NCBI GenBank assembly: GCA_008682415.1 | Contig: VANK01000015.1 | Coordinates: forward strand, 87,153 to 151,152 | Length of the DNA: 64,000 nucleotides | Source of the DNA: Acidobacteria bacterium AB60 | GTDB taxonomy: Bacteria > Acidobacteriota > Terriglobia > Terriglobales > Acidobacteriaceae | Direction of reading: 5' to 3' | Shown here: positions 1 to 8,143 of the stretch, one piece after another | How positions within the stretch are numbered: the stretch's first letter is position 1 | Layout of the letters: each line of letters starts with the position of its first letter | Translations under genes and position numbers: made by a program | Notes under the pieces: generated by a model | Database searches by the model: none | Seen by the model: only the letters and a program-made list of their open reading frames with translations | What the model was told of the DNA's origin: nothing

Positions 1-1362
1 TTCTACATGATCTGCGTCATGCTCTTCGGCCTGAGCTCCGCCCTCTGCGGCCTCGCCCCTTCGCTCCCCCTGCTCATCCTCTTCCGCGTCCTGCAGGGCG
101 CCGGCGGCGGCGGTCTCGCCCCCAGCGAACAGGCCATCCTCGCCGACACCTTCCCGCCCGCCAAGCGCGGCCAGGCCTTCGCCCTCTACGGCCTCGCCGT
201 CGTCGTCGCTCCCGCCATCGGCCCCACCCTCGGCGGCTGGATCACCGACAACTTCGACTGGCGCTGGATCTTCTACATCAACGTCCCCATCTCCCTGGTC
301 TCGCTCTTCCTCACCAACCGCATCGTCGAAGACCCGCCCCACATCGTCGAAGAGGTCAAAAAGATGCGCAAGCGCGGCCTCGACCTCGACTACTTCGGCT
401 TTGCCCTCCTCGCTCTCGGCTTCGGCTCCCTCGAGTTCATCCTCGACAAAGGTCAGGAAGACGACTGGTTCGGCTCCCGCCTCATCACCACCTTCACCCT
501 CCTCTGCGTCATCTCCCTGGTCACCCTCATCGTCTGGGAGATCATCCAGATCCGCCGCAAGCACCGCCCCATCCTCGACCTCACCCTCTTCAAGCAGCGC
601 AACTTCGCCATGTCGTTCCTGCTCATGTTCGTGCTGGGCTTTGTTCTCTTCGGAACCACCGTCATGATTCCGCAGTTCGTGCAAACCCTGCTCGGATACA
701 CCGCCGAACGCGCCGGCCTCGTCATCTCCCCGGGCGGCCTCGCCGTCATGCTCATGATGCCTGTCGTCGGCTTCCTCGTCAGCCGCGTCGATCCCCGCTG
801 GATGATCGTCTACGGCTTCTCCATGACCGCCGCCGCGCTCTTCACCATGCTCAACCTCAACCTCGGCGTCAGCTACAGCTATGTCGCCTGGCTGCGCGTC
901 TTCCAGGCCTCCGGACTCGCCTTCCTCTTCATCCCCATCAACACCCTCTCCTACACCGGCATCCCCATGACCAAGAACAACGATGTCAGCGGGCTCACCA
1001 ACCTCGCCCGCAACATCGGCGGCAGCGTCGGCACCGCATTCCTGGTCACCGTCCTCGCCCGCCGCCAGCAGTTCCATCAGGAACGAATGGTCTCCTGGAT
1101 CTCCCCCAGTAACACCAACCTGCAAGCCCAGCTCGACAGTATGGGCCGCTACCTCATCCAGCACGGCGGCAAAGTCGCCTCCCTGGCCCAGGGCCGCGCC
1201 CTCGCCCAGGGCAATGTCTACAATCAGCTCCTGCGCCAGGCCACCATGCTCTCCTACCTCGACGTCATCAAGGCCCTGGCCATCGCCGTGTTGTTCCTCA
1301 TCCCGCTCGTCTTCCTCATGAAGAAGCCTCCCAAATCCAAGGGCGGCGCCCCCATGCATTGA
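1..1362 (+). CDS. DHA2-family (EmrB/QacA-type) MFS drug:H+ antiporter, 5' end outside window
   Basis: The reading frame is open from base 1, so the gene begins upstream and the first helices are missing. The visible 453 residues hold about ten or eleven hydrophobic helices. Near residues 65-80 there is a Gly/Pro-rich stretch (GLAVVVAPAIGPTLGG) that matches antiporter motif C of drug exporters, followed by the DWRWIFYINVP loop typical of the 14-helix DHA2 family. It should sit in the inner membrane and export a lipophilic compound in exchange for protons; the substrate cannot be read from sequence. In many bacteria such genes follow an HlyD/EmrA adaptor gene, which would lie outside the window. 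The tail is basic and short. A methyltransferase gene follows after 22 bp on the same strand and may be co-transcribed. Confidence 0.88.
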   Translation, partial: FYMICVMLFGLSSALCGLAPSLPLLILFRVLQGAGGGGLAPSEQAILADTFPPAKRGQAFALYGLAVVVAPAIGPTLGGWITDNFDWRWIFYINVPISLVSLFLTNRIVEDPPHIVEEVKKMRKRGLDLDYFGFALLALGFGSLEFILDKGQEDDWFGSRLITTFTLLCVISLVTLIVWEIIQIRRKHRPILDLTLFKQRNFAMSFLLMFVLGFVLFGTTVMIPQFVQTLLGYTAERAGLVISPGGLAVMLMMPVVGFLVSRVDPRWMIVYGFSMTAAALFTMLNLNLGVSYSYVAWLRVFQASGLAFLFIPINTLSYTGIPMTKNNDVSGLTNLARNIGGSVGTAFLVTVLARRQQFHQERMVSWISPSNTNLQAQLDSMGRYLIQHGGKVASLAQGRALAQGNVYNQLLRQATMLSYLDVIKALAIAVLFLIPLVFLMKKPPKSKGGAPMH

Positions 1363-1384
1363 CTCTGCCGATACACTGGTCCCC

Positions 1385-2131
1385 ATGAGCTCAGCCATCG
1401 CCAAGCCCGACTATGGCGTCGATGCGCCCGGGGCCATGCGCGCCCTCTTCCTCTTCGGCCTTGCCTGCCTCGCCGTCGCTCTTCTCGCGCCGCAGCTCTC
1501 CCGCGCCACCGCGGTCCTCGTCGTCTCCCGCATCCTCTACTGGCCCGCCGGCTTCCTCATCGCCGAAGGCCTCCTCTTCTTTCTCTACGTCCGCTACGGC
1601 AAGTTCCGCCAGCGCGACCTGCTCCTCGGCCTGCACGCCTGGCGCGGCGACGAACTGGTCCTCGATGTGGGGTGCGGACGCGGCCTCCTCCTCGCCGATG
1701 CCGCCAAGCGCATCGCCCAGCTCAACGGCACCGGACACGTCACCGGGATCGACCTCTGGTCCAACGTCGATATGGGCGGCAACTCCGCGGCAGCCACTCA
1801 GCGCAATCTCGAGCTCGAGGGCATTCCGCACCTCTGCACCCTGGTTAGCATGCCCGCCCAGGACATGCCCTTTCCCGACGCCAGCTTCGACCTCATCGTC
1901 TCCAATCTGTGCCTGCACAACATCAGCGATCGCGATGCTCGCCGCCGCGCCGTCGCGCAGATCGCCCGCGTCCTCAAGCCCGGCGGCACCGCCATCCTCT
2001 CCGACTTCAAGTTCACAGGACAATACGCTTCTCAACTGCGCGAACTCGGCCTCTCCGTCCGGAAGCGTCGCGGCGGCATCGTCACCGCCTTCGCGTGGCT
2101 CACCGTCGTCATCGCCCAAAAGCCCGCCTGA
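1385..2131 (+). CDS. Membrane-anchored class I SAM-dependent methyltransferase
   Basis: This 248-residue protein starts with two hydrophobic helices (about residues 17-39 and 46-69), which would anchor it in the inner membrane. A class I methyltransferase domain follows. Motif I is LVLDVGCGRG near residue 92, the acidic strand-2 region is GIDLW, and the later DLIVSNLCLHNI and RVLKPGG segments are typical of the UbiE/Methyltransf_11 group. The substrate is unknown; lipids or small lipophilic compounds are plausible because of the membrane anchor. It lies 22 bp after the drug-exporter gene, so resistance or detoxification by methylation plus export is possible but is only inference. There is no clear Shine-Dalgarno sequence before the ATG. 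Confidence 0.85.
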   Translation: MSSAIAKPDYGVDAPGAMRALFLFGLACLAVALLAPQLSRATAVLVVSRILYWPAGFLIAEGLLFFLYVRYGKFRQRDLLLGLHAWRGDELVLDVGCGRGLLLADAAKRIAQLNGTGHVTGIDLWSNVDMGGNSAAATQRNLELEGIPHLCTLVSMPAQDMPFPDASFDLIVSNLCLHNISDRDARRRAVAQIARVLKPGGTAILSDFKFTGQYASQLRELGLSVRKRRGGIVTAFAWLTVVIAQKPA

Positions 2132-2132
2132 C

Positions 2133-2250
2133 GCGTAGCGAAGGATCTGCTCTGAAAAATTCCTCCGAAATGACAAAAGCGCGCTCCTCCAGAGAGCTGT
2201 CATCCCGTAGTGCAGCGGAGGGATCCGCAGTTTCTCTTGTTGTTGCCTTT
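2133..2250. repeat. Dispersed intergenic repeat of the GCGAAG/GTCAT type, two degenerate arms
   Basis: Directly after the methyltransferase stop there are two related degenerate segments. The first reads GCGTAGCGAAGGATCTGC and ends in ATGACA. The second begins TGTCATCCCG and continues to GGGATCCGCAGTTT. The ATGACA and TGTCAT ends face each other as an inverted repeat. A related sequence in the opposite orientation lies at 23481-23543. The rest of the gap up to 2495 shows no gene and no clear promoter. Confidence 0.5.
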
Positions 2251-2495
2251 TTCACGCCTCTTGGGTGCCACAAGCCGCCATGCCTGACTGCGGTCGCCTT
2301 TTCCTATGTCCAGGGTTGAGGCGGCAACTCGTCTCCCTGACAAGCACTCCGCTTCTACGCTGCCGTCGATTCGCCGGCCAATTTTCAGTGAGCTCGGAAG
2401 TTTCGCGTCCATCAAGGCGCAGCGCAATATCCCCCCGTCCCTCGCTCATTTAGACTTTCCGCGGGAACTCTTTCGAGTTGTGTGCCCGCGGAGCT

Positions 2496-4760
2496 ATGGC
2501 CGCTCCAGGTCTGGAGGAAGCATTGCGTTCATCGGTATTGTGTTTCTCCGTTTTTCTCCTCTTCCCCCTCTCCTCCGCTCCGGCCTCCGCCCAGGGTGAA
2601 AACGTGCCGGCCGGCGGCACGCCCCTTACCGTGGAACGCATCTACGCCCATGGACCCCTGATCGGGAACCTGCCGGAAGGCATCAGCTGGTCGCCCGACA
2701 GTAAGCACCTCACGTACCTCGATGGCGGCGAGCTGGTCGATCTCGATCCCGATACCGGCAAGCCGCATATCCTGGTCAGCCGCGCCAAGCTCTCCTCCCT
2801 CGGCGGCGCCGCCGGCAGTGAGGAAGACAAGGATCATCGCCAACGCTACGGCATGGCCAGCTACCTGTGGGCGCCCGACTCAAAGCACCTCCTTTTCGAC
2901 GCCAACGGTCGGCTCTGGCTCTACGATCTGGGCACCGGAACCGGAGTTCAGGTTGGCTTCACAGACACCGCCTCCGGGGATGACCCCAAATTCTCGCCGA
3001 ACGGCGATACCGTCGCCTTCATTCGCAACCATGGCCTCAGCATCGTTCGTCCCCACGAGATGGTCGAATCTGCGCCCTACCCGGTGGCCCCGGCGCCTCA
3101 GAATTCCAACACCAGCAATGGGCAGGTGGACTGGGTGTATGAGGAAGAGCTGGATGTGCGCAGCAATTACTTCTGGTCGCCCGATTCCAAGAACATCGCC
3201 TTCCTCCAGATGAACGAGGAACGCGTCCCGCAATACCCCATCGAAGACTGGCTCCCCACCCACGCCCAGGTGGAGCTGCAGCGCTATCCGCAGCCTGGCG
3301 ATCCCAACCCCGACGTGCGAGTGGGCGTCGTCGGACTCGCCGGTGGGCACGTCAACTGGGTGCGGCTGCCGGCGCACGCCGGCCAGGACTACGCCCCTCG
3401 CTTCGGCTGGATCGACCGGCACATCCTGTGGATCGAAACCCTGGCTCGCAATCACCAGCAGCGCGACATCTACTTCTCCGACCTCTCCACCGGCCAGACC
3501 CGCCTCTTTCTCGAGATCACCGACGAAAAGTTTGTGGATGAGAACTACGATGTCTTCGTCGACGGCGGCAACCTGGTCCTCTCGCAGTGGAAGGACGGGC
3601 ACAATCACATCTACCTCTACAGCTACAACGCCGCGAATCCCATGCAGGAGACCTCCGCGGCCCCGAAGCAGTTGACCCACGGCGATTTTGATGTGGACGG
3701 CATCTCCGTTCTCGACTCTGCCCACAAGCTCGTCTACTACGCCTCCAACGAAGGTAATCCACTGGAGCAGCAGATATGGCAGGTCAACTTCGACGGCGAA
3801 CGCAAGGCCATCACGGCTGAGCCGGGATTTCACGAGGGCAACTTCGCTCCCGATGGGCACTTGTACGTGGACAAGTTCTCCACCCGCATGGACCCCACAC
3901 GGCTTAGCGTTTGCAAGACAGATGGCGCCGGCTGCAAGGTCTTCTGGTCGACCCGTGCCCTCGAGCCCTTCAAGCTGGTGCCCCCCGCGCAACTGGAATT
4001 CAAGGCCGACGATGGATCCACGCTCTACGCCACGCTCCTGCTGCCGCCTGGAAAAACCAGCCCCGGCAGCGTTCCTCTGATCCTGAATCCGTATGGCGGC
4101 CCAGGCCCGCAGACCGTCCAGAACCATTGGGAAGACGCGTTGCTCTTCGACGAGCTCCTCGCCCAACACGGGTTTGCCGTTCTGCACACCGATAATCGCG
4201 GCACCGGACATCGCGGGCGCGACTTCGCGCAGGCCGCCTATCACACCTTCGGGCCCGTCCAGTTCGACGATCAGCTCACCGTGCTCGAGGCCGTGCTGGC
4301 CAAAAACCCGCAGCTTGATGCCGAGCACCTGGGCTGGTGGGGCTGGAGCTGGGGCGGCACCTTCACCCTCTACGCCATGACCCACTCCGACCGCTTCAAA
4401 GCGGGCGTATCTGTCGCCCCCGTCACCGACTGGCGGGACTACGACTCCATCTACACGGAGCGCTACCTCGGTCAGCCGGCAGACGCGCCCGACCTGTATA
4501 AGGACTTTTCCGTCATCAACAGTGCGGCTAAACTAAAAGGCCATCTGCTGCTGGTGCACGGCACCGGCGACGATAACGTGCACCTCGAGAACTCGGTGCA
4601 GTTCATCCAGAAGCTGATTGAGGCCGATTTGCCCTACGATCTCCAGATCTACCCGCGCAAGACGCACTCCATCTCCGGGCCGGATGTGCGCACGCACCTC
4701 TTCCAGCGGATTCTTACCCACTTCGAGCTCTACCTCAAACCGGCGGGGCCGGAAAAATGA
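2496..4760 (+). CDS. Secreted S9B family peptidase (dipeptidyl-peptidase IV-like)
   Basis: A serine exopeptidase of 754 residues, likely periplasmic, that should remove N-terminal dipeptides. A hydrophobic signal segment ends near APASAQG. An N-terminal beta-propeller follows with repeated WSPDSK-type blades, and the DWVYEEEL segment matches the double-Glu motif that binds the substrate amino terminus in DPP-IV. The C-terminal alpha/beta hydrolase domain (from about residue 515) carries the nucleophile Ser618 in GWSWGG, an acidic GDDNVH segment and His724 in KTHS. I chose the ATG at 2496 because GGAG lies just before it; an in-frame TTG at 2478 is also open. The stop overlaps the next gene by the ATGA quartet. 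The nearest characterised relatives are bacterial DPP-IV enzymes rather than prolyl oligopeptidase, because the double-Glu motif is present. Confidence 0.93.
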   Translation: MAAPGLEEALRSSVLCFSVFLLFPLSSAPASAQGENVPAGGTPLTVERIYAHGPLIGNLPEGISWSPDSKHLTYLDGGELVDLDPDTGKPHILVSRAKLSSLGGAAGSEEDKDHRQRYGMASYLWAPDSKHLLFDANGRLWLYDLGTGTGVQVGFTDTASGDDPKFSPNGDTVAFIRNHGLSIVRPHEMVESAPYPVAPAPQNSNTSNGQVDWVYEEELDVRSNYFWSPDSKNIAFLQMNEERVPQYPIEDWLPTHAQVELQRYPQPGDPNPDVRVGVVGLAGGHVNWVRLPAHAGQDYAPRFGWIDRHILWIETLARNHQQRDIYFSDLSTGQTRLFLEITDEKFVDENYDVFVDGGNLVLSQWKDGHNHIYLYSYNAANPMQETSAAPKQLTHGDFDVDGISVLDSAHKLVYYASNEGNPLEQQIWQVNFDGERKAITAEPGFHEGNFAPDGHLYVDKFSTRMDPTRLSVCKTDGAGCKVFWSTRALEPFKLVPPAQLEFKADDGSTLYATLLLPPGKTSPGSVPLILNPYGGPGPQTVQNHWEDALLFDELLAQHGFAVLHTDNRGTGHRGRDFAQAAYHTFGPVQFDDQLTVLEAVLAKNPQLDAEHLGWWGWSWGGTFTLYAMTHSDRFKAGVSVAPVTDWRDYDSIYTERYLGQPADAPDLYKDFSVINSAAKLKGHLLLVHGTGDDNVHLENSVQFIQKLIEADLPYDLQIYPRKTHSISGPDVRTHLFQRILTHFELYLKPAGPEK

Positions 4761-5182
4761 CCGCCGGCGATCGATCGGGCCCGGAATACGGTCCAGACCC
4801 GGAGGCCACTCCGGCTCAACTCCGAAGCCTGGAGCAGTCCCTCCTGGATGCGGAGATGCGGCGCGATCGGACCAGGGTGCGCGCCCTCCTCGCGGAGAAT
4901 TTCGTAGAATTTGGCTCCTCGGGACGAATCTGGACACGCAACAGCATCATCGAATTGCTGTCGCGGGAAACCGATTTCGTGCCCCCCGCCATCGAGGACT
5001 TTCGCTGTGCCATGCTGGCCGCGAAGGTCGCATTGGTGACATATCGAACCGTCCGCACCGATCCGGAGACGGGCGAGGTCCTGACCAGCCTTCGCAGCTC
5101 CATCTGGACCTGGGAAGCGGACTGCTGGCGCATGCGGTTTCACCAGGGAACAAGAACACCCCCGGAACGATCGCAGCGCTGA
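4757..5182 (+). CDS. NTF2-like protein, DUF4440-type
   Basis: A 141-residue cytosolic protein. The segment SLEQSLLDAEMRRD...ALLAENFVEFGSSG followed by a strand-rich C-terminal half is the layout of the NTF2-like DUF4440 family, a small cone-shaped fold that often binds small molecules or acts as an accessory domain. No catalytic residues can be assigned with confidence. The ATG overlaps the peptidase stop (ATGA), so the two genes are probably translationally coupled. The first 18 residues are Pro/Gly-rich and look disordered. The function is unknown. Confidence 0.75.
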   Translation: MTAGDRSGPEYGPDPEATPAQLRSLEQSLLDAEMRRDRTRVRALLAENFVEFGSSGRIWTRNSIIELLSRETDFVPPAIEDFRCAMLAAKVALVTYRTVRTDPETGEVLTSLRSSIWTWEADCWRMRFHQGTRTPPERSQR

Positions 5183-5197
5183 CTGTCTGGGAGACGG

Positions 5198-5350
5198 CTA
5201 GACTTCGCGACGGCGGAAGATCTCGTCCTTATCCCGGCACGGGCACTTGGCGCAGCCGAGACAGCAGACGAGCAGCACCGCTACCCCCGCCGTGACGATC
5301 AGCGCGAGCAGGCTACCGCTCGTAACGAGCCAATTCATTAAGTTATGCAT
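5198..5350 (-). CDS. Small Cys-rich single-helix membrane peptide (50 aa)
   Basis: A 50-codon frame on the minus strand encodes a short N-terminus, one hydrophobic helix (about residues 8-30) and then a cysteine cluster, CCLGCAKCPC, followed by a charged tail RDKDEIFRRREV. The composition is that of a small inner-membrane protein, not of random sequence: one clean helix and a charged C-terminus. Five Cys lie within ten residues at the membrane boundary, which suggests metal binding or acylation. A GGAG lies about 13 bases upstream of the ATG; a second ATG four codons later is possible. It sits between convergent and divergent neighbours and has no operon partner. I do not recognise the family. 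Confidence 0.5.
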   Translation of the reverse strand: MHNLMNWLVTSGSLLALIVTAGVAVLLVCCLGCAKCPCRDKDEIFRRREV

Positions 5351-5545
5351 AGGCGAAACTCGCTCCAGTCAATCCGGGCCCGAGAGCACGTCCCATTTTT
5401 ATCAGATGCCACCCCGGTGGCCAATGCTGTCCCAGGAACATCACGCTCTCTTATCGGAAAGTTAGCCAAGTGTACACCCGAAAAACATCAATTTGCCATG
5501 GGATTTCCGTTGTAGACAGGCAAAGAAAAAGCGAATAATGGGCGG

Positions 5546-6898
5546 ATGAGTCAGGGTCCCAAAACCGGAATGATGCTCCCCCGCCCCAACACGGGAGGAA
5601 ACCCCGGGCCCCCCGGGGCGACATCCCCGGGTCCGGAGCTGAACTGGCTGTTCGTGGACCTCAACTCCTACTTCGCGTCCGTGGAGCAGCAGGTGCGGCC
5701 GGAGCTCCGCGGCCGCCCCATCGGCGTCGTCCCCATGCTCGCCGATACCACGGTGCTGATCGCCGCCAGCTATGAGGCCAAGGCCTTCGGCTGCCGAACC
5801 GGCACGGTCGTCGCGGACGCCAAACGCATGTGCCCCGGCATCGAGCTGGTCGAGGCCCGCCACGAGATCTATGTCGAATACCATCATAAGGTTGTGGAGG
5901 CCGTAGAGAGCTGCCTCCCGGTCACTGCCGTGTGCTCGATCGATGAGATGGCCTGCCGCCTCATGGGCCGCGAACGCCCCCTTCTGGCCGCTCTCGACCT
6001 GGGACGCCGGGTCAAGACCCGCATCCGGGAGATCGCCGGCGAGATGCTGCGCAGCTCCGTGGGCCTGGCCACCAACCGTTATCTCGCCAAGATCGCCAGC
6101 GATATCGAGAAGCCCGATGGCCTTGTGGCGCTGCCCATCGACGTCCTCCCGGAGGCCCTCTCCCGCCTGAGCTTGCGCGACCTGCCCGGGGTGGGGGCGC
6201 GCACCGAGAAACGCCTCAACGAGCGCGGGATCACCTCGATGGACCAGCTTATGGCCCTGGAATTGGAGGAGATGGGGCAACTCTGGGGTTCCGTTTGGGG
6301 AGAGCGCCTGTGGCACTGGCTGCGCGGCGAGGACTTCGAGATGTCGGAGACCGACCACCTCAAATCCATCAGCCACTCCCACGTCCTCGCCCCCGAGATG
6401 CGCACCCGCGAGAAGGCCTGGGCGGTGGCCCACAAGCTTCTCCACAAGGCCGCCATGCGCCTCCGCTCCCACGGGCTCTGGGCGGCGAGCATCGGCCTCT
6501 CCGTGGGGTACGGGGTGCCGCGGGACGCCGGACCGGTCTCCAGCTTCGGCGTGCCCACCCGCGGCTGGCGCGGCGAGACCCGGCTGACCGAGTGCCAGGA
6601 TAACCAGATCCTCATCCAGGCCCTGCGCCACCTCTGGGACTCCCAACCTCGGACGGCGGAGTCGGCCTCTCCCTACTTCGTCGGAGTCCAGCTCGGCGGT
6701 TTGGTGCCCGACCGCCTCCACAACCTCGGTCTTTTCGACTCCCTCGAGGAGGAGCAGTCCCGCGCCAAGCTGCTGGAGGCCATGGATCAGCTCAACCAGA
6801 AGTACGGGATGATGACGGTGGCGCCCGCCACCATGATCACCGCCTACAAGGCAGCCCCCACCCGCATTGCGTTCCACAGCATCCCCGACCTGTTTTGA
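5546..6898 (+). CDS. Y-family translesion DNA polymerase (DinB/UmuC type)
   Basis: A 450-residue error-prone polymerase for lesion bypass. The palm motif DLNSYFASVEQ near residue 38 holds the first catalytic Asp, and CSIDEMA near residue 132 holds the Asp-Glu pair. Both are intact, so it is not an ImuB-type inactive homologue. A helix-hairpin-helix region (LRDLPGVGARTEKRLNERG) follows, and the C-terminal third is the little-finger domain. The first 30 residues are a Pro/Gly-rich extension without homology to the fold, so the true start could be slightly later. No imuA, dnaE2 or lexA gene lies next to it. The 195-bp upstream gap is AT-richer than its surroundings, but I see no LexA box of a known type. 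Confidence 0.9.
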   Translation: MSQGPKTGMMLPRPNTGGNPGPPGATSPGPELNWLFVDLNSYFASVEQQVRPELRGRPIGVVPMLADTTVLIAASYEAKAFGCRTGTVVADAKRMCPGIELVEARHEIYVEYHHKVVEAVESCLPVTAVCSIDEMACRLMGRERPLLAALDLGRRVKTRIREIAGEMLRSSVGLATNRYLAKIASDIEKPDGLVALPIDVLPEALSRLSLRDLPGVGARTEKRLNERGITSMDQLMALELEEMGQLWGSVWGERLWHWLRGEDFEMSETDHLKSISHSHVLAPEMRTREKAWAVAHKLLHKAAMRLRSHGLWAASIGLSVGYGVPRDAGPVSSFGVPTRGWRGETRLTECQDNQILIQALRHLWDSQPRTAESASPYFVGVQLGGLVPDRLHNLGLFDSLEEEQSRAKLLEAMDQLNQKYGMMTVAPATMITAYKAAPTRIAFHSIPDLF

Positions 6899-7266
6899 GG
6901 CGCGGGGCGAGTCGGAGTTCAAGGTTCTGGGAAGCGGAATGGAAGCTGGGGAACGGGTGAGCTGGATCACGTCAATGTGACAAAAAGAGCGGTTTCGCCC
7001 GATTTTCGTGGCGAAATCGTACTTCATTTGCAGTAAAAAGAGCGGATCGGTCGAGAATGGATTTTGGCCGGGCCAGAGACCATCGGCCCTGGAGACAATT
7101 GCCTTCGATTGTTTTCTTAATTTATAGATTTTCTTAATATTCGAAAGCAATGTTGGTCATGGAAGTTCGATTGTTAACAATTTATGTGCCGTCAATCACT
7201 GACGAAAACTGGCCATGAGTCTAGCCTCGATGTAGACCTTTCAGTTGGAGTTTGGCGGGTTCGGTT
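6899..7266. other. Non-coding gap with short direct and inverted repeats
   Basis: I find no convincing gene in this 368-bp gap. The 11-mer AAAAAGAGCGG occurs twice (about 6982-6992 and 7034-7044). Between the copies, TTTCGCC and GGCGAAA form an inverted repeat around CGATTTTCGT. The stretch 7100-7185 is AT-rich (TTTCTTAATTTATAGATTTTCTTAATATT) and is the likely promoter zone of the following secreted-protein gene. Confidence 0.4.
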
Positions 7267-7926
7267 ATGCGCTGGCTTGGTCAGGTTTGTCTGCTCTTCT
7301 TCCTTTTCGCAGGTCCCCTGTGGGCCGCAGAGGCGGAGTCTCGGCCGGTCACCAACATCTTTATCTTGCGCAGTGCGGAGCAGTTGCAGGGGCCGCACGT
7401 GGTGACCTACCGGGTGTTCGAGTGGAGCGAGGAGCGGGGGAAGTGGATCTTTCCTGATTTTGGATACTTTGACACCGGTTATGGCAGGGAACAGATCTGG
7501 TTCGCGGGGGCGGGCGCGCACCTGTTGCGTACGCCGCGGATCAACTGGGAGCAAGACTTTTATGTGAGCCAGGAGGCCGGGCCGGAGTCCAAAAACCGGC
7601 GCGCGTTCTGGATCTGGCCGGTGGTGAATGTGCGCTTCCCGGCGAAGCTGTCGGCGCAGGTTGCGGCGTATCCGACGCTGCCTCTGAACCGGGCGCAGCG
7701 TTGGGGATACGATGTGGATCGCGCGAAGCTGGAGCGGCGGCTGGGCGCGCACTGGAGCGCGGGAGTCGGATATGCGGGCGGCATCTGCGAGACGCGCACC
7801 TGGGAGAGCAAGCCGTTTCTCACCGCGACGCACCGCACCAAACTGGGGAACTTCGAGGTATGGCTGCAGAAGATTCCGGGGGGATCGCAGGCGCAGGTGC
7901 GATATGTGCTGGTGAGGGGCGAGTGA
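7267..7926 (+). CDS. Secreted protein of unknown function, probably strand-rich
   Basis: A protein of 219 residues with a clear signal peptide (MRWLGQVCLLFFLFAGPLWAA, then AEAE). The mature part alternates polar and aromatic residues and contains FGYFDTGYG, WIWPVVNVRF and SAGVGYAGG, which look like beta strands of a small barrel or lipocalin-like fold. I recognise no family or catalytic motif. I chose the ATG at 7267 because it gives a proper signal peptide; an in-frame TTG at 7252 would add five residues. The gene stands alone, with a non-coding gap before it and a GTGAAG-type repeat directly after its stop. Confidence 0.65.
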   Translation: MRWLGQVCLLFFLFAGPLWAAEAESRPVTNIFILRSAEQLQGPHVVTYRVFEWSEERGKWIFPDFGYFDTGYGREQIWFAGAGAHLLRTPRINWEQDFYVSQEAGPESKNRRAFWIWPVVNVRFPAKLSAQVAAYPTLPLNRAQRWGYDVDRAKLERRLGAHWSAGVGYAGGICETRTWESKPFLTATHRTKLGNFEVWLQKIPGGSQAQVRYVLVRGE

Positions 7927-8010
7927 AGCAGTGATGGAGTGAAAGGTGAAGTAGTGAAGAAGTGATTAAGTGATGACGTGAGAGAGTGAAGAGGTCAAGA
8001 AGTGAAGAGG
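7922..8010. repeat. GTGAAG/AAGTGA quasi-tandem repeat
   Basis: From the stop codon of the secreted-protein gene to 8010 the sequence is made of irregular units of 8-12 bases such as GTGAAGTAGTGAAGAAGTGA and GATTAAGTGATGACGTGA. It is purine-rich on the plus strand and has stop codons in all three plus-strand frames. Similar blocks lie at 10116-10198, 16907-16970 and, shorter, near 11628-11660 and 22196-22245. Nothing else is visible up to the stop of the phosphatase gene at 8144. Confidence 0.6.
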
Positions 8011-8143
8011 AGCGCGGGGGGGACCCGCGGTTGGGTGCAAGCCTGGAGTTCCCGCATCTTCCAATCCCAGGGGCGACGGACGTCTGGCTGCCCGGAGACC
8101 TGTGCTCCGGAGAGTGTTCGTTGCCGTGTTTCCGCCCAAGTTT

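Noticed and set aside
2880..4385. Minus-strand open frame inside the S9 peptidase gene
   Set aside because: Shadow; the peptidase has an intact catalytic triad and signal peptide.
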